A stretch of DNA of 64,000 nt from positions 1-64,000 of the forward strand of contig CAYGDP010000023.1 in the NCBI GenBank assembly GCA_964348665.1. The letters are read 5' to 3'. The notes under the pieces are model-generated. The model was not told the DNA's origin. It did not search any database and saw only the letters and a program-made list of their open reading frames with translations. Position numbers and translations under genes: made by a program. Source of the stretch: CAYGDP01 sp964348665 (GTDB lineage: Bacteria > Verrucomicrobiota > Verrucomicrobiia > Palsa-1439 > CAYGDP01). Shown here piece by piece: positions 48,851 through 56,813 of the stretch (positions are counted from its first letter, which is position 1; each line of letters begins with the position of its first letter).

Positions 48851-51800
48851 TTAAGCTTGCGTTACGGCTTTGGCAAGGTTGGAAACGATATCGTTGTGGA
48901 TAAGCGCGAGGTGGAGAGGGGAATTGGCTGTGGCAGATTCCGGCAATGGCGGTGCTATAAACTGAAACTGTGCAGGTAAGAGGTTGATCACATTTGCGAA
49001 TCCCGAGCCCCTTTGTAAAGTAGTCACGCCGTCGGCTTCGGCGACTTTCCCGAGCTTTACCGAGCCAGTGAGGGTGCTGCTTTGAGGCACTACATTCGAT
49101 AGTTGCAGCTCTTGGACTTCGCCATTAGTCTGCATGGTTAGACGCATCAAGCCTCCACCTTTCAGTGTTAGGGCAACTGAGTCGCGATTGCTATCGCTGT
49201 ACTTGATTTTTGTGCCGAGGCCTAGAATGATGCCGAAGTTTCCACCTGCAACAAAATCGCCAGAAGGAAAGGAACCACCAAATTCTCCGTCGAGCCGGTC
49301 TCCTTCGATATCAGTGACCGAATCGAGAATTGAGTAACGGATGAGACGACCTTGCTTGATCGTTTTCAAGGGGGTTAGAGTTACGGTACGCGCAGTAGGG
49401 TCATAGGTGATTGTGGCTATAGCCGTGGCGATATCATCGGCAGTTCCTAGCAGCTTATCGGTTCCCGCATTAAACACCCCGAAGTTGAAAGGGTTTTGGG
49501 CAGTTGCGGGATCGAGTGCTTCGCTGAAACGAATTACTACTTTGCTTATGTTTTTCTTTGCAGTAAGAAAATCCACAGCGACGAGAAACGGTCCGGTATC
49601 TACGATGTTAGCAGTTGCGTCGGTAGAATTATTGGTTAGGTTCGGATCAATTTCCCCTGCTTGAACTTGTGCTGTAAAAGACAGATCTCCTTCTTCCGTC
49701 GGAATGAGGGTGAGGCTAATATCGGACGAATTACCGGCGGTTACAGTACCCATATTGCAGGTGACCACTGAACCAATTGAATTGCATAATACAGATGGAG
49801 TTGAAGAAAGAAAGGTCAGGGTCGTTGGCAATACTGCCAAAAACTCCACAGACAAGCCGGGTTCTGGTCCGCTGTTTTGGACGTGGAATGAGTACGTAAC
49901 GGGCGCTCCCACGCGGCTTGGACTGGGAGGCACCATTACAGCCAGGGCGAGATCGGATACCGCGTCCGTGTCCGCCATCTGGAGAATAGGCACTACACGG
50001 ATTTGCCCTGTCGCCAGGAAACCACTCGACTCCGCTCCAAACTCTTTGTCGTTCAATTGGGCTACTACTTGGACGAGATGGTCACTGTTGAGACCGGTCA
50101 GTTGAAGCTCGAACGGCATATCCACGGGATTCGGTAGCCAACCGATGCCATCTTCGTTGCCCATATAGAAACTTCCGGGTATTTCGGTCAGAACACCAGT
50201 GGCAGAGCTGTATCCCAATCGTCTGCCGACCGCATCCACCAAAAATCCCTCGACCGGATCGAAGAAAACTGTGAGGAATGACCTCAGAACGGTGAGTCCG
50301 GCGGTGGCTGTTGAATTGAGCAAGTTGGATGAAAATGGATCGCCTTGAATAGTTAGCCCCAATTGGATCATGATACGACTCTGCACATCCAGATTGGAGA
50401 CCATTCCCGTGTGCGTAACATCTGTAAACCGTGCTTCTTCTAGCTTGGGGTTGGTTGGGAACAAACCTGCAGCCGAAATGGTTGGAACCGTTTCGTCTCC
50501 GCTGTTTGTAGCTGTGATATCATCGAAAAACACTGTGCTGAAACTTAGAACGGGGTTACTGATTATGTCGGTAAACGGCAACACACAGCACCCCGGACCT
50601 GTTTTTTGCTCGACCTCGGTTGGAGTTTCTTGACCGGTCCCGATTACATTCAGGATCGATCCAAGAATGTTGTCGAGAACAAGCTGCGGTCCACCGTTTG
50701 CATTGAGATCTAGCAATAAGCTGTTACGGTCGGCCGGCCGATCATTGACGTCTACAACTGTGTCGCCAATTCTCAAGAATGGATAGGTTGCCAGCAAGGC
50801 TCGTATGGTAGGAACGTATTTTTCAATAAAAAGAATAGGGTCGGGTTCTTGAGTTGTTGGATTTGTGATGGATACTATTGTAATATCTTCGTCTGTACCA
50901 TCGATTGTTTCACCTTCCAGAACTTTCTCGTAGGCGTGATTAATGATTTTGGAAAAGACGAACCGATTGGTAGAGTCAAAATTCCAGTTGTCATGGAGCG
51001 GGTTCCATGCTTTCGAAGCGCCGAGGTTTGGCACACCTAGCATAATAAAGTTCCGCACCCGAGGCAGGTTTACCGTCTCGCCAGAGGAAAGCACAAATTC
51101 ACCCCCGTAGCCATCACTCTGGAAATAAGAACGGGAAACAAGTCCGCCAGTACTGTGGGAAATGATATTGACCTCTTCGAGCGGTTCGGACGGAAATCGC
51201 GCGTGCCATGATTGCACCGCTTGTTTCAACCAAAACCCGAGATAATCCATACCAAAGACAAACTGGTCGGCAGTGATGTCTATTGCAGAACGAGTGATCG
51301 TGCCGTCCTGTGCCGCTTCGATTGGTCCCGGCAGGAGCCTCCAGTCGTAATTTGCGGAGAAGATGTCAAAATTATCCGTGTAACCTATATTTCGGAAGGT
51401 TTGAATCAAATCATCATAGACTCGCAAAAGCGGATCGATCAGCAGATCTTCGGGACGGACACCGCGATGTCGAAGCCAAAACGGATACTCGCTGGAGCGA
51501 GGGAAGGTCGCACCGATGCCAGGAACAATCAGCACTGGGGCGCGCGGTGGGCTGAACTCGGACGTGTTACCATCAGGATCAATAGCAGTGGCAGATATAA
51601 ATTCATCAGAAACTAATTCAACACCAAAATTCAGCGAAAAAGTTACCGTCCCATCGTCGTCAGTAAGTTGAACCGTTGATCCTAGGAAACGGGATGAACC
51701 CCCTTGATTGTTTGTATCAGCAGATTGAATGGCAAACACCTCAATCGTATAGGCAGTGTTGGGAGCGCTCTCGAGGAGCCATCGAGTTTCAGTCAGTCCC

Positions 51801-54247
51801 GGTGACTGGCGGATTTGTGTCAAAACAGGAAAATTCTGCTGGAGATTGGAATCGAGATCGGCGTCCAGTGGGTCATTATCAGTACGTCCGTCCCCTCCCA
51901 AGTCAATGCGCATCAGCTCGTTGGAGAAGATGCGATTACGAGTGATCAGATTTCGATTGCCGAACTGGACAACGACACCTTCCGCTTGATTGAATGCGAT
52001 ACTATTTGCGGCTCCGTCTTCGGTCCCGCCGACGGTGTTCAAACTTGCGCCTTCACCAATAAAAATACCAGGGCCGATATTTCCCAGCGGTGATAGGCCA
52101 TTGAGTTGGATGCCAATGAAGTTACCTTGGAGGAAATTGTTAGTTGCGCTCGCGCCGATAATCTTTATACCACCCATTCCGTTTGATGAAATCACGTTGC
52201 GAGAGCCTGAAACTGTGCCGCCGATGAAGTTTTCAGGAGCATTTTCGATAACCACACCTCCAGCTTCATTTTGGAGGTCGGATGTGCCAGTGGCATTCGT
52301 GCCGATGAGATTGCCTAGCACGACATTACCGCTAGCATCGGCGCCGAAAATCAGGACGCCAATCTCCTGATTGCCAGCAATGACGTTACCAGATTGGGAA
52401 GCAATTCCACCAATGGTATTATTCGGTGCGCCATTTATCGAGATGCCTAGCCGGTTGCTCAAGGGAAGATTCCCTTCATTATCGGTGCCGATATAATTGT
52501 TCGATACCAGATTTCCACTGGCAGTATTGCCTTGGATTACCACGCCGAATAATTCATTGCCGGAAATTACGTTGCTGACAATTGCTGCGTTGCCTCCAAT
52601 CGAGTTCCCGGAAGACTCTTCGATTCTTACCCCGTCACCGCTATTTCCCAAGTCCATCTCACCGGTCGGATTAGTTCCAATAAAATTGCCATGCACGACA
52701 TTCCCAGTGGCGAGGTCGCCTCGGATCTCCACACCGCTTCCTTTGTTGCCTGAGATCGTGTTGGTGGAGCTCAGAGATCCTCCACCAATCGTATTGTGGG
52801 GCGCATTGGAAATGAAGACGCCGTCCATATTGTTTGGCAAGATGGCAACTGCAGGCGAGTCGCCAGCGATAACGAAATCTGTCTGTCCCACGTTGATTCC
52901 CAAGTAATTCCTCTGAATAAGATTTCCTGTCGCTGATCCACCGACGATTTCGATTCCATGCTGGTCGTTTCCGGAAATCAGATTGCCAGACCGAAGCGCA
53001 GTTCCTCCGATGGTGTTGTTTGGTGCGTTGCCAATGATAATACCGGACAGGGAATTACCACGGTCGATCGTTCCCGACGAGTCTGTTCCAATGAAATTCC
53101 CCATGATTACATTCGCACCGGTCTGTGTTCCAGTAATGAAGACGCCTGCTTCGAGATTACTCGAGATAATATTTCCTGCTCCCGCCTCGACTCCCCCAAT
53201 AGTGTTGTTGACAGCCGATTCACCCAGTCGTACACCGCTAAAGTGATTGGGCAATGGGTCATTCCCATTCAAACTCAAGCCGATCCAGTTTCCCATCACC
53301 TTATTGCCGAACGCATCGTTGTGTATTCCAACGCCGTTGGCAAAATTGCCGGCGATCAAGTTACGCAACTGGGAATCAGCTCCACCGACAGTGTTGTTAT
53401 TGGCTGTGTCTATATGCACACCGTCAAAACCATTTCCAATTGGTTGTGTTCCCAAAATATTTATTCCCACCAGGTTGCCAACCACCACGTTGCTGTTCCC
53501 TTCGATAATCTCGATTCCGCTCTCGCCATTACCCGAGATCAGGTTTCGAGCTGCGGGAACTGCTCCGCCAATCGTATTATTGTCCGAGACCACGAGAACG
53601 CCAACCCCACCATTTCCACGATCCTGAGCGCCAGTAATATCGGTCCCAATGTAGTTACCATGGACAGTATGCCCACCACTTCCAAACAACAGTATACCTG
53701 CCCCGCCAAAGCGGTTGATGACCAAACCCGTCACGGTACTACTACTGCCCGAAAGAGCCAATCCTGTCGGGGTCGGTACATCCAGGATGGCTGACCCATC
53801 CAGCTCGATGATCGGCGTGACATTGAATCCCGGCTGGGTCTGGCCGTCAATTAACACAGGTTGGCTAACGGTCGGTAATAGGCTCAACGGGCGAATGGTC
53901 TGCTGGCCTGTAGCGATGCTAAATTCGATGGTGTCGAGAAATCCATCTGCATTGGCTTCCTGAATCGCTGCCCTCAATGTACAGATATTGCTTGGAGGAA
54001 TGGGCGGTTCTGCTTCAGGATTACTAGCCGTATCGCAAATCCCATCCCCGAGTAAGCTGTCGCCTAAATCGGCTGTGGAATTTACTGTAAAGATAGAGGG
54101 TGTTGCACGATTTTCCAACCACTCGGCCACCAAAACTACGGAACTGATGGATGTTTGTGAACTAGGACACTCGGTCCGCGTACTTGGAAACGGCTTGCCT
54201 CTCCGCTTCGCAGCACGTCGCCTTCGAAATAGGGTTTGCCAATTCAC
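48851..54247 (-). CDS. Giant secreted protein: beta-helix, lipase-like and adhesive domains
   Basis: The 1798-residue product, start GTG 54247, is a mosaic. Residues 37-51 read VVLVAEWLENRATPS, the N-terminal motif of many planctomycete/verrucomicrobial surface proteins. Residues about 150-870 form a right-handed parallel beta-helix with about nine 70-residue repeats marked by NTIGG and GN-IGT motifs. Residues about 905-1250 resemble a lecithin-cholesterol acyltransferase/lipase-type alpha/beta hydrolase (VPGIGAT, nucleophile about S1031 in ISHSTGG). A DUF11-like Ig domain (about 1425-1545) and further beta domains follow. Base composition is visibly lower in GC than that of neighbouring genes, suggesting acquisition. 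It is probably a cell-surface or secreted enzyme-adhesin. Confidence 0.82.
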   Translation of the reverse strand: MNWQTLFRRRRAAKRRGKPFPSTRTECPSSQTSISSVVLVAEWLENRATPSIFTVNSTADLGDSLLGDGICDTASNPEAEPPIPPSNICTLRAAIQEANADGFLDTIEFSIATGQQTIRPLSLLPTVSQPVLIDGQTQPGFNVTPIIELDGSAILDVPTPTGLALSGSSSTVTGLVINRFGGAGILLFGSGGHTVHGNYIGTDITGAQDRGNGGVGVLVVSDNNTIGGAVPAARNLISGNGESGIEIIEGNSNVVVGNLVGINILGTQPIGNGFDGVHIDTANNNTVGGADSQLRNLIAGNFANGVGIHNDAFGNKVMGNWIGLSLNGNDPLPNHFSGVRLGESAVNNTIGGVEAGAGNIISSNLEAGVFITGTQTGANVIMGNFIGTDSSGTIDRGNSLSGIIIGNAPNNTIGGTALRSGNLISGNDQHGIEIVGGSATGNLIQRNYLGINVGQTDFVIAGDSPAVAILPNNMDGVFISNAPHNTIGGGSLSSTNTISGNKGSGVEIRGDLATGNVVHGNFIGTNPTGEMDLGNSGDGVRIEESSGNSIGGNAAIVSNVISGNELFGVVIQGNTASGNLVSNNYIGTDNEGNLPLSNRLGISINGAPNNTIGGIASQSGNVIAGNQEIGVLIFGADASGNVVLGNLIGTNATGTSDLQNEAGGVVIENAPENFIGGTVSGSRNVISSNGMGGIKIIGASATNNFLQGNFIGIQLNGLSPLGNIGPGIFIGEGASLNTVGGTEDGAANSIAFNQAEGVVVQFGNRNLITRNRIFSNELMRIDLGGDGRTDNDPLDADLDSNLQQNFPVLTQIRQSPGLTETRWLLESAPNTAYTIEVFAIQSADTNNQGGSSRFLGSTVQLTDDDGTVTFSLNFGVELVSDEFISATAIDPDGNTSEFSPPRAPVLIVPGIGATFPRSSEYPFWLRHRGVRPEDLLIDPLLRVYDDLIQTFRNIGYTDNFDIFSANYDWRLLPGPIEAAQDGTITRSAIDITADQFVFGMDYLGFWLKQAVQSWHARFPSEPLEEVNIISHSTGGLVSRSYFQSDGYGGEFVLSSGETVNLPRVRNFIMLGVPNLGASKAWNPLHDNWNFDSTNRFVFSKIINHAYEKVLEGETIDGTDEDITIVSITNPTTQEPDPILFIEKYVPTIRALLATYPFLRIGDTVVDVNDRPADRNSLLLDLNANGGPQLVLDNILGSILNVIGTGQETPTEVEQKTGPGCCVLPFTDIISNPVLSFSTVFFDDITATNSGDETVPTISAAGLFPTNPKLEEARFTDVTHTGMVSNLDVQSRIMIQLGLTIQGDPFSSNLLNSTATAGLTVLRSFLTVFFDPVEGFLVDAVGRRLGYSSATGVLTEIPGSFYMGNEDGIGWLPNPVDMPFELQLTGLNSDHLVQVVAQLNDKEFGAESSGFLATGQIRVVPILQMADTDAVSDLALAVMVPPSPSRVGAPVTYSFHVQNSGPEPGLSVEFLAVLPTTLTFLSSTPSVLCNSIGSVVTCNMGTVTAGNSSDISLTLIPTEEGDLSFTAQVQAGEIDPNLTNNSTDATANIVDTGPFLVAVDFLTAKKNISKVVIRFSEALDPATAQNPFNFGVFNAGTDKLLGTADDIATAIATITYDPTARTVTLTPLKTIKQGRLIRYSILDSVTDIEGDRLDGEFGGSFPSGDFVAGGNFGIILGLGTKIKYSDSNRDSVALTLKGGGLMRLTMQTNGEVQELQLSNVVPQSSTLTGSVKLGKVAEADGVTTLQRGSGFANVINLLPAQFQFIAPPLPESATANSPLHLALIHNDIVSNLAKAVTQA

Positions 54248-54657
54248 TTTAATCGTTCCATTCAGAGGATAAACTAGCGAGTTGTTTGCCTAGAATTCAA
54301 GCTCAATAATTCACGCCGAATGTAGCAATAATAGGACCGATCCTTTTATGGAGATTACACTGGCGTAAAATTCTGTCCCTCACATGCTTCGACGACAAAT
54401 GCAAATGAGTTTCTCTAACCCGCGTGTGCCAGCTCGGGAATAATTCTCGTTGTCGTTCTTGTTAGTCGAAATTGAGATTGTAATTTCGTTCCTTTATGTA
54501 TCAAAGGAATTGATCGGTCGAAGGACGGTGGGGCAGGTGAAGCTTTGCGAGCGTTGCGCCAGACTGGTCAGGGAGCAATGCAGTAAGCCAAAGACTCATT
54601 GATTCGCTTGCACTCGTGCCCGGTTTTGTGATACGAAATCGCCATTGGAGGTTATTT
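54248..54657. other. 410-nt divergent intergenic region
   Basis: No gene, tRNA or strong palindrome was seen between the giant gene and lemA. The region is AT-richer than its surroundings near the giant gene. A possible weak promoter for the giant gene is TTGAAT-N18-TAGTTT on the minus strand near 54270-54300. TTGCAC at 54608 could be the -35 of lemA but no good -10 follows. Confidence 0.5.
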
Positions 54658-55248
54658 ATGGCTGGATCTCTGATTGCTTTGGCTGTTGTTGGTTTGATTG
54701 TTTTGGTGGCGTTGGTGCTGATCTTTTGGGCGATCGGCATCTATAACCGCCTCGTCACGCTCCGGCAAGGTGTGGACGCGAGCTGGGCGCAGATTGACGT
54801 GCAACTCAAGCGCCGCTACGACCTCATCCCCAATCTCGTCGAGACGGTGAAAGGCTACGCCACACACGAGAAGGGGACGTTCGAAGCCGTTACCAACGCG
54901 CGCGCGGCCTGTTTGGGCGCGCAAAAACTCGGACCGGGAGGCGCGGGCCAACTCGCGCAGGCGGAGGGGATGCTCACCAGTGCGCTCAAGACGCTGTTCG
55001 CTGTCGCGGAAGCCTATCCACAGCTCAAAGCCAACGAGAATTTTCTGCAACTCCAAGGTCAGCTTGGCGAGACAGAAAATTTAGTCGCAGGCAGGCGTGG
55101 CGGCTACAACGAGACCGTGCGCGAATACAACACGCAGACGCAGCTCTTCCCCGCCAGCATCGTGGCGGGGATGTTCGGGTTCACCCAGCGCAGTTATTTC
55201 GAGGTGGAGAATCCAGAGGAACGCATCGCTCCAAAAGTGAAGTTTTAA
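54658..55248 (+). CDS. lemA: LemA family protein
   Basis: The 196-residue product has an N-terminal membrane helix (about residues 3-28) and the LemA core: YNRLVTLRQGVDASWAQIDVQLKRRYDLIPNLVETVKGYATHE, then AYPQLKANENFLQLQGQLGETEN and YNETVREYNTQTQLFP. LemA proteins form helical bundles outside the membrane and are often paired with a TPM-domain or peptidase gene, which is absent here. ATG 54658 with TGGAGG upstream is preferred over an earlier in-frame start. Confidence 0.93.
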   Translation: MAGSLIALAVVGLIVLVALVLIFWAIGIYNRLVTLRQGVDASWAQIDVQLKRRYDLIPNLVETVKGYATHEKGTFEAVTNARAACLGAQKLGPGGAGQLAQAEGMLTSALKTLFAVAEAYPQLKANENFLQLQGQLGETENLVAGRRGGYNETVREYNTQTQLFPASIVAGMFGFTQRSYFEVENPEERIAPKVKF

Positions 55249-55307
55249 TCTGAATTCCGGGGTTATTTTGGAAAATAATTCACCCGTTTATCGTTTACAG
55301 TTTGGAA

Positions 55308-56813
55308 CTACTGCTTCGGGATTTGATTGAGCGTGTAATAGGCGGCGGGGTGGAGGAGGGGAGCGCCGTTGGAGGAGCGGATGCCAGGGAATTTGAATTC
55401 GTGGACGTGTCCTTCCACTAGCCCTTCGATTTCGAGTCGCGCGCTTAATTTATCTGCGGCAACGGTGACGCTCTTGACTGTCGGTTTGGTCTTGTCCACT
55501 TCCGGGCTGCCATAATCCTTCTGGTATTTGTAGGTGTATGACTCGACCGTGTAGGACGCTGGATCGATCACCGTGGCCGGGTCAACGGGTTCGGTGAAGA
55601 CCAATTCGAATCCGTTTGGTTTGGCGCGCATTTCCAGGATCTCGAAAGGGGTTTTGCCCGTCCAGACGAGCCGCTGGAGCGCATACGGTTTGCCGCCGCG
55701 CGCGCCCCAGCCGCGGTCGGTGCCGAAGACAAAAAGTGAGTTGTCCGGCGCGAATTCCGCCGCGAGACTGCCGGAGTCGAACCCGGCGCGGAACGGGAAA
55801 CAGACGCCTTGATAGCGGTCGTTGATTTTTTCGAGGAAGACGCGCATCACCGTCGAGTGCGTTTGGTCGGGCACGAAGAGCTGTTCTTTGAACGGGCCAA
55901 ACTTGCCTTTGGTCAGGTCGCACGCAACGCCTCCGGCGGATTGTCCCATTTTGTTGTAGGGAAAATAGACAGCAGGCGGCAAGAGTTCGGGAATCCGTTT
56001 TGCTTCCTCGTAGAGACGGCTGCCAGTATTTGGCCGCTCCGGTTTTTTGAGTCCCACTGCGGCGACTTCGTCTTTGGTGGCGGGATCTTCAAACCAGCGA
56101 TATCCATCCGGGTGACCGACGAAAGCGCCTTGTTTGATTTGCTGCAATTTGCAGGTGCCGTTCCATGGCCCCTGATTATCGGTGTAAAAAATATCGCCAG
56201 CCGCGTTGAAGCCAATGCCACCGGGAGAGCGGACCCCGACGCAGAACGGAGTCATTTTGCCATCGGGAGCGACTTTCACGCTCCAGCCGCGATAGGGAAC
56301 TTCGCTGGTAAACGAACCTGTCAGACATAGGACCAGATACATATTGCCAGCGCGGTCGAACTTGGAGCCGAATGCGTACTCGTGATAATCGCCACCGGTG
56401 CCCCAGCCATCGCTGTATGTTTCGAGAACGTCGGCGCGTCCATCGTTGTTGGTGTCTTTGAGCCGGGTGACCTCGCTTCGCTGCGTGGCATAAAGCCAGC
56501 CATCGCGCCACGCGAGACCGAGGACCTCGTGCAAACCGCGTGCGAACAATGTCCATTTAGGATTTGGCGACTCGCCGAGCACGCCCTCGGCAATCCAGAT
56601 GTCGCCAATGCGCGTCGAACAAGCCAGTTTATCGGGGCCGATGAACTGCAACGCGCCCGACTCAAACTGCACGTTGGTCGGTGTCGGCAACGTGATCATC
56701 CGATAGAAATCTTTTTCTTGGTCGGGTGGTTTGTCGCCGCCTTTCCGGTCGTCGGCTCGCGCGACAGTCGCAATGAATGCGATAATCAGAATGAGATGGA
56801 TTGGATTTACCAC
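55308..56813 (-). CDS. Secreted sorbosone-dehydrogenase-like beta-propeller protein
   Basis: The 501-residue product has a signal peptide (IHLILIIAFIATVARA) and a six-bladed-propeller pattern like L-sorbosone/glucose dehydrogenases or the related heme-associated proteins of Verrucomicrobia (GPDKLACSTRIGDIWIAEG, VGVRSPGGIGFNAAGDIFYTDNQGPWNG, KQGAFVGHPDGYRW, FVPDQTHSTVMRV, FVFGTDRGWGARGGKPYAL). The start is GTG 56813 with GAGGAA upstream, inside the end of the cytochrome gene, so the two are coupled. Substrate oxidation with electrons passed to the cytochrome is an inference. Confidence 0.78.
   Translation of the reverse strand: MVNPIHLILIIAFIATVARADDRKGGDKPPDQEKDFYRMITLPTPTNVQFESGALQFIGPDKLACSTRIGDIWIAEGVLGESPNPKWTLFARGLHEVLGLAWRDGWLYATQRSEVTRLKDTNNDGRADVLETYSDGWGTGGDYHEYAFGSKFDRAGNMYLVLCLTGSFTSEVPYRGWSVKVAPDGKMTPFCVGVRSPGGIGFNAAGDIFYTDNQGPWNGTCKLQQIKQGAFVGHPDGYRWFEDPATKDEVAAVGLKKPERPNTGSRLYEEAKRIPELLPPAVYFPYNKMGQSAGGVACDLTKGKFGPFKEQLFVPDQTHSTVMRVFLEKINDRYQGVCFPFRAGFDSGSLAAEFAPDNSLFVFGTDRGWGARGGKPYALQRLVWTGKTPFEILEMRAKPNGFELVFTEPVDPATVIDPASYTVESYTYKYQKDYGSPEVDKTKPTVKSVTVAADKLSARLEIEGLVEGHVHEFKFPGIRSSNGAPLLHPAAYYTLNQIPKQ

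Noticed and set aside
52958..53794. A 278-residue open frame on the plus strand
   Set aside because: It is antisense to the repetitive beta-helix part of the giant gene, whose repeat structure keeps stop codons out of this frame.
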